From the NCBI RefSeq assembly GCF_937858865.1, contig NZ_CALLYO010000204.1:1-12006 (forward strand): a stretch of DNA of 12,006 bases. Reading direction: 5' to 3'. The stretch is from an uncultured Amaricoccus sp. Lineage in GTDB: Bacteria > Pseudomonadota > Alphaproteobacteria > Rhodobacterales > Rhodobacteraceae. The position numbers were made by a program, and so were the translations under genes. The notes under the pieces were generated by a model, which was given only the letters and a program-made list of their open reading frames with translations, was not told the DNA's origin and ran no database searches. Within the stretch, counting starts at the first letter, position 1. Every line of letters starts with the position of its first letter. Below are positions 1-7,237 of this stretch, piece by piece.

Positions 1-1
1 G

Positions 2-1471
2 ACCTGGGACGAGGCCGGCGCCGATGTCCTCGACACGATCCTGGAACGCGCGGCGAGGGCGACGCCAGGCCTGACGCCGCGGGAAGTCGCCCGGATGATG
101 GGTCCGACGATCCGGCGCGGCTTGGCCGCGGTCGCCGGGCAGCCTCGCGGGTGTGATCCACGCTATGACTACGCCAGCGACCGTATGTGCGAGATGCTTT
201 CGCTCGATCGGCGAATCGCTCTCGAACTCGGCCTCCGTCAGCTGCTGCCTGCGGATCTGCGTGCCGAGCGCAACCGTCAGCGGCGCACCGAGCGGCGCCG
301 TGCTGAAGGCGCGATGCCGCGACAGATCTGGCTAGCGGCCCATCCCATCAGCCGGCTGAAGCCCTGGGAGGCCGAGGGGATCAGTCGCGCGACCTGGTAT
401 CGGCGACAGGCCAACGCTCGGCAGCGCCGGCTGCGCGCATGCATTGACAGCATGATGACCGGGGCGGCGGACGTCTGTGGCCTTGGTGAGACGGGTGCTG
501 TCCCGCTCTACAAGGGCGAAGCCCCCGCGGCGTCGGGGGCGGACGGGACGTACGGGGAGAAACAGGATCCTACCCTCGCCAATCCGCACTCCAACCCAGA
601 GGCCCGGGAAAAAACGACGCGGGCGGCCACGCCGCAATGGGCCACGGCCGGTTCCGGTGACGTTACGGGCACCAGAGCCGCGAACCCATCTCCTGCAGAG
701 ACGACAACGGAGCCCACCGTGCCTGATCAGCCTGCCATCGATTTCGAGGTCCTGAAGGCCGCTGCCGAGCGGCTGAGCCATGCCGAGCTCGGCGCCCTGA
801 CGCGCGTCGCGCTGGTTCTCGACCGCGGCCCGGCGCATCGCCGCGAGCTCGGTCGACGTGCGCAGGTGCCTCCGGACCTGCTCGATGCCCTCGATGCCTG
901 GCTGCGCGTCACGCCGGACGCCGCTGTGGTCACCGGGCTGGTCGGTCCGGGAATTGCCCCTCGCCGCAGCAGATCGCCTCGCCAGGGATTGCTGTTCGAT
1001 GCCGCGACCGTCCCGCCGGCGCCGGCGAGGGAGGGGAACTCCGGCAGTCTTCGCGCCGCGACCATCGCTGCGGGCGTGCGCGTCCTCGGGCGTGCGGGTA
1101 TCGGTGAGCAGCTTGCCCGCAGCTTCCTCGGCAAGCAGTTGCAGCAATTCGGCTTCGGTGTCATGGCCGAGGCGATTGATGCGCTCGAGCCGAAGCTCGA
1201 CACGATCGCCGAGCCGCGTGCGTGGATAACGGCATTTGCGCGGCGGCACGTCGGTGGCGCGACCAAAGGCGCATCGGATTCGCGTTCGGCATCGGCAACA
1301 CCCGGGCACCGGTCGACGGGTACGCCCCCGCCTGCAGAGAAGACCCGCCCCCTTGCCACCCCGGAGTTTCTCGGGATCTCGCCGGCAGGTGCAAAGCTGA
1401 TTCGGGAGCAGAACCGCCGCCTTGAGGAAGAAACCAGGGCGCGATTCGGCCGGATCAGAGAAAGGAAATGA
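2..1471 (+). CDS. C-terminal part of a putative replication-accessory protein with HTH (5' end outside window)
   Basis: The reading frame is open from base 2 with no start before the Met codons at 95-100, so the gene very probably begins upstream. Bases 380-406 encode ISRATWYRR, preceded by KPWEAEG. This is a helix-turn-helix signature I associate with alphaproteobacterial plasmid, phage and integrative-element replication or primase-type proteins. A Ser/Thr/Pro/Gly-rich linker follows at roughly bases 450-720. A second folded part then carries FLGKQLQQFGFGVMAEAID and EPRAWITAF, which resembles the C-terminal tail of replication accessory proteins, and the end is strongly charged. The neighbouring recombinase operon fits a mobile element. 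The exact function is not identified. The frame and coding nature are secure, and the replication link is inference. A fusion of two formerly separate genes at the linker is possible. Confidence 0.6.
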   Translation, partial: TWDEAGADVLDTILERAARATPGLTPREVARMMGPTIRRGLAAVAGQPRGCDPRYDYASDRMCEMLSLDRRIALELGLRQLLPADLRAERNRQRRTERRRAEGAMPRQIWLAAHPISRLKPWEAEGISRATWYRRQANARQRRLRACIDSMMTGAADVCGLGETGAVPLYKGEAPAASGADGTYGEKQDPTLANPHSNPEAREKTTRAATPQWATAGSGDVTGTRAANPSPAETTTEPTVPDQPAIDFEVLKAAAERLSHAELGALTRVALVLDRGPAHRRELGRRAQVPPDLLDALDAWLRVTPDAAVVTGLVGPGIAPRRSRSPRQGLLFDAATVPPAPAREGNSGSLRAATIAAGVRVLGRAGIGEQLARSFLGKQLQQFGFGVMAEAIDALEPKLDTIAEPRAWITAFARRHVGGATKGASDSRSASATPGHRSTGTPPPAEKTRPLATPEFLGISPAGAKLIREQNRRLEEETRARFGRIRERK

Positions 1472-1492
1472 CCACCACGTGTGTCGCGGCCC

Positions 1493-1508
1493 GGCCCGGC
1501 GACGGGCC
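1493..1508 (+). terminator. Short GC hairpin after the first gene
   Basis: GGCCCG and CGGGCC form a 6-bp stem with a GCGA loop, 21 bases after the stop at 1471. There is no T-run, so it is at best a weak or Rho-assisted stop. The 114-bp gap from 1472 to 1585 holds no other convincing feature apart from the SD of the next gene. Confidence 0.2.
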
Positions 1509-1585
1509 CGCGCCATACGGGCGGTCGGAGACGTTTGGAGGCGGAAGGTACGGGGCGTAGCTCCCTCGGGAAAGGGGGACTTGAC

Positions 1586-1813
1586 ATGCCCGCGAGACAG
1601 TACCTGACCGTCGAAGACGTCGCCGCGCGCCACCGCCGCAGCCCGCGCACGGTCCGCGATTGGATCACCCACGGCTGCGTGACGCCCGGCGGGCGCATCC
1701 GGCTCGAGGCGATCCGCGCGGGCAAGAAGTACAGCGTCGAGTCCGAGGACCTGGAGATCTTCGAGGCGCGCCTGCGCCACGGGTCCAGCCGCCCGGATCT
1801 CGATATGCCCTGA
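1586..1813 (+). CDS. Small helix-turn-helix protein, excisionase-like
   Basis: This gene encodes a 75-aa protein starting MPARQYLTVEDVAARHRRS. The pattern LTVEDVAARHRRSPRTVRDWITHG, then a basic strand and VESEDLEIFEARL, is that of the MerR/excisionase winged-HTH superfamily, where a DNA-reading helix is followed by a hairpin wing. The ATG at 1586 is chosen over the upstream in-frame ATG because AAAGGGGG lies 6-13 bases before it. The stop lies 24 bp before the recombinase at 1838, so the two are probably co-transcribed. Small proteins of this type commonly act as recombination directionality factors or repressors beside tyrosine recombinases. That role is inferred from position. The HTH assignment is fairly secure. 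Confidence 0.75.
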   Translation: MPARQYLTVEDVAARHRRSPRTVRDWITHGCVTPGGRIRLEAIRAGKKYSVESEDLEIFEARLRHGSSRPDLDMP

Positions 1814-1837
1814 CACCCGCGAGCACAGGAACGCCGC

Positions 1838-3976
1838 ATGAACCCGATCGCCGATACCATTCGTGCCCACCTCTCCGCGACCGGGACCTCGATGCGGGCG
1901 CTCTCGCTCGAACTCGGGCAGGGCGAGAAGTTCATCGCAGACATCATCTCGGGCAAGTCGAAGAGACCGACGCCGGCCGCCCTCAGGAAGCTGTCGGCCG
2001 TCATCGGCACCGACCTCGCCGCGCTCCCCGTGCAGCCGCAGGTGACTGCTGCCGACATGGAGCAGATGCTCCGGGAGCGGCCGCCGGCTGGCTGGAGCAC
2101 CTCGAAGGTGTCGGGGGCGCGGTCGGCGCTTGCCTGGCATGTCCGGGCGGCCGGCACCGGTCGCCCGGAGTCGACGATCATCGACCGGGCGAAGGGCCGG
2201 GCCTGGTTGAGTGGCACCACGGCGGCTGCCCAGGGACTGGCCCCGAACACGTTCACGACCTACGCGAGCCACCTCCGCGACCTCTTCGACCTTGCCGGCG
2301 CCACGACGCGGCCGCGGCAGATCCGGGACGTGACCGGACCCTGGCGCCAGATCTATGACGCGCTCGCGGACGCCAGGGAATACGAGACGGCCGTTGCCGG
2401 ACCCTTCTTCGCCTGGTGCGACGGCGCCGGGCTCGCGATCGGCGACGTCCGCTCGGAATCCTTCACCGACTATCTGGCGGCCCGCCTGGCGTCGGGACGG
2501 GTAACCATGAGCGAGAGCAAGCACCGTGAGACGGCCATGGAGGCGCTGTCGCTCTGGAACCGTCTCGCCGGGCGCGATGGGTTCCGGGCCATGGGCGTCC
2601 GCGCCGTCGTCTCGCCCTTTCCCGACGGTCGCGATCGCTACGGCATGCCCGAGGAGCTGCTCGCGCCGTTGTTGGAGGAATTCGACACTTGCGTGCTACC
2701 ATGGGCCCGCGGCGAAACCGGCCCGGACGGGACGCTGGTCGACACGATCCTGGACAGGCTCGATCCGGTGGCTGTCGAGGCCGTCGACCCGCGCAAGAAG
2801 AAACTGCAAGCCTATCTCGGCAAGCAGACGCGGACCCGGCGTCAGGAACGTGAGGATCGCCTCCGGGCTGCGGGGGTGCTGCTCGGGGATGCATGCTGGA
2901 AGGCGAATACCGCGGCCAATGCCCGTGCCGCGATCAAAAGCCTCGCCATGGCGCTCTGGTCGCAGACCGAGATCGTGATCACCTCGATCCACGAGCTGAC
3001 TGACCCCGAGGTCCTCGAGGCGGCCGCGACCGCGCTCGACGAGGCAACCGATGAGAAAGGCATCGGAAGCTCGTACCTCGAGACCGTGCTGAAGCGCGTC
3101 ATGAAGCTCGCAGGCGGGTTCGTGAAGCGGTCCGCTGAGGACCTCGTTGCGATCGAAACCCTCGTGAAGAGCTTCGAGCCCGACTTCGCCGGAATCGCTC
3201 CCCGCAACCGCACCAAGCTGCAGCAGCTGACGGCAGCGAGGGTCGATCGGTTCCTCCGCATGTCCGGCGAAATCATCGCCGAAGTGAACCGCGAAGTCGC
3301 CCGTCGACGGCGTTCCGCGACCGCAGCTGGTCCAGGCAAACCCGGGATCGACGCGGACCTCGCGGCGCTTCTGGAGGTCGCAATGGCGCACGACATCATG
3401 CTGGCCCGAGCACCGCGGCCCGGCAACCTGCTGGCGATCGACCTCGCCGCGCATGTCCGGCGCCGGGCCGACGGCGGCATCACGATCGAGCTCCCCCCGG
3501 AGATGGTGAAGACCAAGGTCGCGCTCGCGATCCCGCTCGGGGAGCGCCAGTCCGAGTTCTGTGACAGCTATGTCGCGAAGGTTCGTCCGGCGCTGCTGAC
3601 TGCGGAGAATTGCGGGAACACGATGCTCTTCCCCGCCCGCCGGTCGCACGATGGCTCGTGCTCGACGCTGACGAAGCGGCTGATCGACGAGGTGCATCGC
3701 CGCGTCGGCATCCGCATCCATCCGCATCTCTACCGGCATATCGTGGGCTGGATCTGGTTGCGCAAGGATCCGAACGCCTTGCCGGCGGTTCAGAAGCTCC
3801 TCGGTCACAAGCGGCTCGAGACGACGATGAAGTTCTATGCCGAGCTCGACGAAACCCTGGCCCTGCAGCAGTGGGCCGATCACCTGGAGGCCGCAACGAA
3901 TGACACCGCCGCCCCGACTTCGCCTCGACGCCGCGATCGCGGCCGGCCTGGCCCCGGCGGGCGTGCAGCCGCGTGA
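1838..3976 (+). CDS. Large tyrosine recombinase with N-terminal XRE-like HTH domain (712 aa)
   Basis: This protein should catalyse strand exchange at a specific DNA site through a covalent 3'-phosphotyrosine. Residues 1-65 (TSMRALSLELGQGEKFIADI, then SGKSKRPTPAALRKLS) look like an XRE/lambda-repressor HTH. A long middle, residues 70-500, includes segments resembling SAM-like core-binding domains. The catalytic part has R527 (RPGNLLAIDL), a probable lysine in the VKTK segment, H630-x-x-R633 (HLYRH), H657 (LLGHKRLETT) and nucleophile Y667 (MKFYAEL), so the active-site set looks complete. The ATG at 1838 follows AGGAA with six spacer bases. At 712 aa it is about twice the usual phage integrase length, closer to the large recombinase of Tn554-type systems. 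The last residues are basic and overlap the next gene. Target and element boundaries are unknown. Confidence 0.87.
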   Translation: MNPIADTIRAHLSATGTSMRALSLELGQGEKFIADIISGKSKRPTPAALRKLSAVIGTDLAALPVQPQVTAADMEQMLRERPPAGWSTSKVSGARSALAWHVRAAGTGRPESTIIDRAKGRAWLSGTTAAAQGLAPNTFTTYASHLRDLFDLAGATTRPRQIRDVTGPWRQIYDALADAREYETAVAGPFFAWCDGAGLAIGDVRSESFTDYLAARLASGRVTMSESKHRETAMEALSLWNRLAGRDGFRAMGVRAVVSPFPDGRDRYGMPEELLAPLLEEFDTCVLPWARGETGPDGTLVDTILDRLDPVAVEAVDPRKKKLQAYLGKQTRTRRQEREDRLRAAGVLLGDACWKANTAANARAAIKSLAMALWSQTEIVITSIHELTDPEVLEAAATALDEATDEKGIGSSYLETVLKRVMKLAGGFVKRSAEDLVAIETLVKSFEPDFAGIAPRNRTKLQQLTAARVDRFLRMSGEIIAEVNREVARRRRSATAAGPGKPGIDADLAALLEVAMAHDIMLARAPRPGNLLAIDLAAHVRRRADGGITIELPPEMVKTKVALAIPLGERQSEFCDSYVAKVRPALLTAENCGNTMLFPARRSHDGSCSTLTKRLIDEVHRRVGIRIHPHLYRHIVGWIWLRKDPNALPAVQKLLGHKRLETTMKFYAELDETLALQQWADHLEAATNDTAAPTSPRRRDRGRPGPGGRAAA

Positions 3977-5297
3977 CCTGTACCGCGCCTGGGGCGCCTG
4001 GACGGCCTGGTGCCAGGCCGAGGCACGCGACGCCTCCTGGCTGAGCCCCGAGGCCGGCGAGGCCTATCTCGCGCACCTGCTCGAGACGCAGTCCGGGCGA
4101 TCGGCCTACGCGCGGTTCGCGACGTTCCAGATCGCCGCCGGCCTCGCCTGGGGGCCGGAGGCCTCGGCGCACCTCGCCTTGGCGCTGCGGGCGTCCCGGG
4201 TGACGAAGAAGGCGGCCCCGGCCGATCGCTGGGGACGGGCGGAGCGGGAGGTGGCGAAGCTGCCCGAGGCTTGGCAGCCGGCATTCCGCGAGCTCCTGGA
4301 GGTCTCGCGGGATGCGCCGGAAACCCGCCGCACACTGGTCTGGAGCGCCGCCAGGATCGGATCGGCTGCCTCGGCGCTCGCCCGCTTCAGTGACTTCGCG
4401 GCGCAGGCCGGCGCGCGTCCGATCCCCACGGCGACCCTTTGCCAGGCATGGGCAGAGTCCCTCTCCCCGGGGGCTGCGGCGATCAGCATCGCCTCCTACC
4501 TCGCACGCGTGGTCGACGGCTTCGAGAAGGTACTGGCGCCCGGGATCGTCTACGATGCGGCGGCGGCGGTTGCCGACCGGTGGGCCGCGCAGTCCGGCGC
4601 CGAGCCGCCGCGCAAGGGGAAGCGGTCGCGGATCGTCCCGGCCAGCGACCTCGACCGGATCGGCTTCGAGCTGATGGCGGACGCCGACGCCGCCCCGCTG
4701 CGGCGCATCTCCGAGGCCACCCGCTACCGGGACGGCCTGCTGCTCGCTGTCGCAGCCACGCTTCCGGAACGCGCCCGGGCGCTTTCCGCCCTCGCGTTCG
4801 ACCGAACGGTCTTCCTCGATGCCGAGGGCGTGATCCGCTTCTCCATTCCCGGAGAGCATCGCAAGGCCCCGGAACGCCGGAAGCGCCGGCGCGCCTTCCA
4901 TGCGTCGATCCGCCGCCCGAGCCTGCATCGGGCGCTGGCGCGGTGGCAGGCCGTCTACCGACCCATGTTCGACGCCGGGAACTGGCTCTGGCCGTCCAGG
5001 CTCGACCAGCAGCATGGCCTGACCGAGGGGCGCCTCGGCGTCATCGTCGGCGACCTGACGGAAGCCAGGCTCGGGCGGCGCGTCTCCATCCACCTCGTGC
5101 GCGACTGCGTCGCCACCGAGATCATCGAGGCCGACCCGATCGGCGGCGCGGTCCGGGCCGCGACGACGCTCGGCCATCGCGACCCGCGGGTCACGTCGGA
5201 CTTCTACGTCCACTCCGACGGCATCGTCGTCTCGACCGGCTGGCAGGACGTCATCGCCGGACGCATCGGCTCCTCCCGGGAAAGTCTCGCGATATGA
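3900..5297 (+). CDS. Second tyrosine recombinase, overlapping the first (465 aa)
   Basis: This is a phage-integrase-fold recombinase. R291 lies in LPERARALSAL (box I), H398-x-x-R401 is HLVRD, H426 is in TLGHRDPRVT and Y436 is in SDFYVHSDG, so the catalytic set appears intact. The N-terminal 110 residues (PRDLYRAWGAWTAWCQAEAR onward) resemble a SAM-like core-binding domain. The start at 3900 is chosen over an upstream in-frame ATG at 3837 because TGGAGG ends nine bases before it and the protein then begins in family-like sequence. It overlaps the 3' end of the upstream recombinase by 77 bp in a different frame, implying co-transcription and perhaps translational coupling. Two different recombinases encoded this way are likely to work as a pair on one element, but this is inference. 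Confidence 0.87.
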   Translation: MTPPPRLRLDAAIAAGLAPAGVQPRDLYRAWGAWTAWCQAEARDASWLSPEAGEAYLAHLLETQSGRSAYARFATFQIAAGLAWGPEASAHLALALRASRVTKKAAPADRWGRAEREVAKLPEAWQPAFRELLEVSRDAPETRRTLVWSAARIGSAASALARFSDFAAQAGARPIPTATLCQAWAESLSPGAAAISIASYLARVVDGFEKVLAPGIVYDAAAAVADRWAAQSGAEPPRKGKRSRIVPASDLDRIGFELMADADAAPLRRISEATRYRDGLLLAVAATLPERARALSALAFDRTVFLDAEGVIRFSIPGEHRKAPERRKRRRAFHASIRRPSLHRALARWQAVYRPMFDAGNWLWPSRLDQQHGLTEGRLGVIVGDLTEARLGRRVSIHLVRDCVATEIIEADPIGGAVRAATTLGHRDPRVTSDFYVHSDGIVVSTGWQDVIAGRIGSSRESLAI

Positions 5298-5421
5298 GTG
5301 TTTTGCGTCGCCGTTCCGGTCCGCGACCGCCGCTCCCGTCGGTATCCCCGGCGGGGTCATAAAGAACGGGTCCATTCCACCCGCACGGGATGGATCACCC
5401 CCATTCCTGAAAACCGCCGGT

Positions 5422-5440
5422 CCCGGCGGCAACCGCCGGG
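5422..5440 (+). terminator. 8-bp hairpin downstream of recombinase pair
   Basis: CCCGGCGG and CCGCCGGG form a perfect stem with a CAA loop, 125 bp after the recombinase stop. It is followed by TGCGGCACTTTATC rather than a clean T-run. It could be a terminator or part of a recombination site. The rest of the 280-bp gap from 5298 to 5577 shows no gene. Confidence 0.3.
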
Positions 5441-5552
5441 TGCGGCACTTTATCCCGAGCAGCGCGCTTTATTCGGACCAAGTTAACCATGGCCCGCAAA
5501 AGCTGCCGGTCATGCCGTCCTGGCGCTGCCGCGAAGGCGCGAGCGGACCCCT

Positions 5553-5574
5553 TTCCTCCTGGTTGGAGGAGGAA
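5553..5574 (+). promoter_or_regulatory. Hairpin that can cover the ribosome binding site of the coiled-coil gene
   Basis: TTCCTCC (5553-5559) can pair with GGAGGAA (5568-5574), which is the SD for the ATG at 5578. An alternative pairing is CCTCC with GGAGG at 5565-5569. Either would hide the SD. The pairing is visible in the sequence, but regulation by it is inference. Confidence 0.35.
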
Positions 5575-5577
5575 CGG

Positions 5578-6309
5578 ATGTCCCGTCGCGAAGAGATGAA
5601 TGACAAGCTCGAGAACGCCGGCATCGCCCAGGCGCTCGCGGAGCTGATCGAGAAGAACCATGCGCTGGCGGTCGAGCTCGAGGCGCTGGCGCGCCTCGTC
5701 CAGGCCGAGACCGCCGCCGCGCAGGAGCGCGAGGCCGAGCAGGCGGCCCGGCTCGGCGAGGCCCTGGGTGAGCTCGCCGAGGCGAAGGCCGCTGTCGAGA
5801 TCGAGAGGAACAAGCGGATCGAGGCCGAGGAGATCGCCACCGAGCTCATCACGGCGGCCGACGACTTCAAGGCGGTGCTGGCGCGCTTTCCCTCGGCGAT
5901 TCGGGGGACCATCCGGGATGTTGCGGACGACGGGCGGGTGATGTCCACTGTCCAGGGGGAGGCGACCCCGGCGGCCGTCCCGCCCACCGGGTCGGCGCCG
6001 GCCGGCGAGACGTCCGACTGCGTCGTGGCGGAGGACGACGAGCACCGCTTCGCTCTGGCCGACGCCGAGCAGGGGACCGTGTCCATCGTGGTCAACCTGA
6101 CCCCGGCCGAGGCGAAGGCGCTCGAAACGCTCGCGGCGCGGGACGGCAGCGGCGGCAGTGTCGACGCGGCGGCGGCGCGTCTCGTCCGCGACGGCCTGCG
6201 CCGGGTGGAGGCCCGCCGCGGGCGAGAACCGGCCGCGGCGGGAGCAAGAGCGTTCGGCACCAGGGCCTGCGGCGTAGACCGCGGGCGCTCGAGCGCCGGC
6301 AACCCTTGA
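5578..6309 (+). CDS. Coiled-coil protein with ribbon-helix-helix-like C-terminal segment (243 aa)
   Basis: Residues 5-105 are rich in Ala, Glu, Leu and Arg with heptad-like spacing (ELIEKNHALAVELEALARLV, then repeated AEAK/EIERN stretches), typical of a long coiled coil. After a Pro/Ala/Gly linker, residues 167-210 read TVSIVVNLTPAEAKALETLA and end VRDGLRRVEAR. This strand plus two helices resembles ribbon-helix-helix DNA-binding domains. The ATG at 5578 has an exceptional SD (GGAGGAGGAAC). The gene lies 280 bp after the recombinase pair in the same direction, so it may be an accessory DNA-binding or recombination-assisting factor. The small coiled-coil TnpC of Tn554 is a positional parallel only. 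The last 30 residues are low-complexity and may be poorly conserved. The family is not recognised. Confidence 0.72.
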   Translation: MSRREEMNDKLENAGIAQALAELIEKNHALAVELEALARLVQAETAAAQEREAEQAARLGEALGELAEAKAAVEIERNKRIEAEEIATELITAADDFKAVLARFPSAIRGTIRDVADDGRVMSTVQGEATPAAVPPTGSAPAGETSDCVVAEDDEHRFALADAEQGTVSIVVNLTPAEAKALETLAARDGSGGSVDAAAARLVRDGLRRVEARRGREPAAAGARAFGTRACGVDRGRSSAGNP

Positions 6310-6350
6310 AGACGCATCACCCCGATGCGTCCTGTTCAAGGAACGTCCTC
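6304..6350 (+). promoter_or_regulatory. Structured leader 1 with sequestered Shine-Dalgarno
   Basis: CCTTGAA (6304-6310) pairs with TTCAAGG (6335-6341). Nested inside, GACGCATC (6311-6318) pairs with GATGCGTC (6324-6331) around an ACCCC loop, with a CTG bulge on the 3' side. The outer 3' arm runs into AAGGAA, the SD seven bases before the ATG at 6351. The same layout occurs at 6715 and 7238. Confidence 0.5.
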
Positions 6351-6687
6351 ATGGGTCTCATGAGTCCTGGTGTCGGCACTCGCCGGCCTGACGCATCCGC
6401 CGGCGGCCGGTTGATCGGAAGGGCGCGCCGCCTGGCGCTCGGGTCTCCCGCGCGCCCGCCTCGGGGGCGACGACGGCCTGGCGCTCGCCTGCGCCATCGT
6501 CGACATGGTCGCGGCTGACGAGTCACCGGCCGGATGGCCAATCTCGGCAATGATCGAGCTTCTCGACACCCCTGCCGGCCAGCGCGATCGCCAGGTCGAG
6601 CGGCTGCTCGCCGAGTTACGGATGATCGAAGCCGACCTCCTCGCCCTGTCGGACGGGGATGCGGTCTCGACGCCGCGGGCCGCCTGA
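6351..6687 (+). pseudogene. Small orphan gene after leader 1, probably frameshifted
   Basis: The ATG at 6351 is correctly placed after leader 1, but its frame runs only to the stop at 6518 and becomes Arg/Pro/Gly-rich, as wrong-frame sequence does in high-GC DNA. The +1 frame, open from 6415 after a TGA at 6412, gives more natural sequence: GDDGLALACAIVDMVAADE, then a helical segment (DRQVERLLAELRMIEADLLA), ending at 6687. The simplest reading is one gene of about 110 codons with an indel near 6410-6470. Alternatively there is an independent 60-aa gene starting with the ATG at 6505. No family is recognised. Confidence 0.35.
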
Positions 6688-6691
6688 AGCA

Positions 6692-6715
6692 GCGCTCCGG
6701 GCTTTCCCGGAGCGC
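6692..6715 (+). terminator. 10-bp hairpin terminator-like element
   Basis: GCGCTCCGGG and CCCGGAGCGC form a perfect 10-bp stem with a CTTT loop, five bases after the stop at 6687. Its last base abuts structured leader 2. There is no long T-tract. It probably separates the two small-gene units. Confidence 0.45.
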
Positions 6716-6757
6716 CCTTGACCATCGCAGCCGATGGCCGCTTCAGGGAACACCCCC
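6715..6757 (+). promoter_or_regulatory. Structured leader 2 with sequestered Shine-Dalgarno
   Basis: CCCTTGA (6715-6721) faces TTCAGGG (6742-6748) as an imperfect outer stem. Inside, CCATCG (6722-6727) pairs perfectly with CGATGG (6732-6737) around CAGC, with a CCGC bulge on the 3' side. AGGGAA (6745-6750) is the SD, seven bases before the ATG at 6758. The inner-stem sequence differs completely from leader 1 while pairing is kept. Confidence 0.5.
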
Positions 6758-7090
6758 ATGCACTTCCAGCGCTCGAACATCCCCGATCTCGACACCTGCC
6801 CGCCGCAGACCATCCAGACCTACCTGGAAGCCGTCGCCGCCCTCAGCATCAAGCACGGCCTGGTCATCGACTTCGCCAACGTGATGCCGACGTATCCCGG
6901 GGTCGGGGGCTACTGCCTCACCCGGTGCGGCTACCTGCGCGTCTACGCGCACGACGAGCTGCCGGTGGAAGCCGTCACCCGGGAGCGGCTGCTCGCCGAA
7001 CCCGAAGACCCCCGGCACCACACCTACATCGCCGATTTCGCGTCCATGTCGGCGCATGACCGGCTGCGTCTCCTCGGGGATAGTCGCTGA
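6758..7090 (+). CDS. Small orphan protein, 110 aa
   Basis: The product begins MHFQRSNIPDLDTCPPQTIQ. Its composition is that of a soluble folded protein, with a helix-like stretch (TIQTYLEAVAALSIKHGLVI), a Gly/Cys/Tyr patch (GVGGYCLTRCGYLRVYAHD) and an acidic C-terminal part (LLAEPEDPRHH). No signal peptide, membrane segment or known motif is visible. The ATG at 6758 is preferred to one at 6734 because the AGGGAA of leader 2 is spaced for it and 6734 lies inside the leader hairpin. It sits between small genes of the same orientation, each with a leader. Such short proteins are common in integrative elements as regulators or anti-defence factors, but nothing here assigns a role. Confidence 0.65.
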   Translation: MHFQRSNIPDLDTCPPQTIQTYLEAVAALSIKHGLVIDFANVMPTYPGVGGYCLTRCGYLRVYAHDELPVEAVTRERLLAEPEDPRHHTYIADFASMSAHDRLRLLGDSR

Positions 7091-7117
7091 CGCCACCATC
7101 GGCGCGCCGCATAGCAG

Positions 7118-7187
7118 GCGGTCGGTCGTTCGCCCGCCGACCGCGGGCCTGCGGGCCACGGGGGAAATTCGCTTCGCCGTGGCCCGC
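7118..7187 (+). repeat. Two consecutive strong hairpins in the 7091-7237 gap
   Basis: GCGGTCGG (7118-7125) pairs with CCGACCGC (7137-7144). GCGGGCCACGG (7151-7161) pairs with CCGTGGCCCGC (7177-7187) around a 15-nt loop. They follow the stop at 7090 and precede leader 3, so they are probably terminators or processing structures. No gene is visible in this gap. Confidence 0.4.
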
Positions 7188-7237
7188 GGTGGCCAATCTC
7201 ACCGCCACGATCGGGCACTCGCCGGGGACCTTCCCAA

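Noticed and set aside
332..2524. Very long minus-strand open frame opposite the first gene and the recombinase
   Set aside because: It is Arg/Pro/Gly-rich with no domain-like sequence and lies antisense to well supported plus-strand genes, so it is a by-product of high G+C.
3480..5432. 650-codon minus-strand open frame across the second recombinase
   Set aside because: It is antisense to a recombinase with intact catalytic motifs, has atypical composition and lacks a recognisable motif.
6284..6297. 14-bp perfect palindrome GGCGCTCGAGCGCC as an operator
   Set aside because: It lies inside the end of a coding region in very GC-rich DNA and has no partner copy. It is kept only as part of the modular-unit observation.
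1586..6309. A complete recombinase-in-trio (RIT) element
   Set aside because: Only two adjacent tyrosine recombinases are present. The third recombinase, at 8463, is 3 kb away, from a different subfamily and paired with its own small HTH gene.
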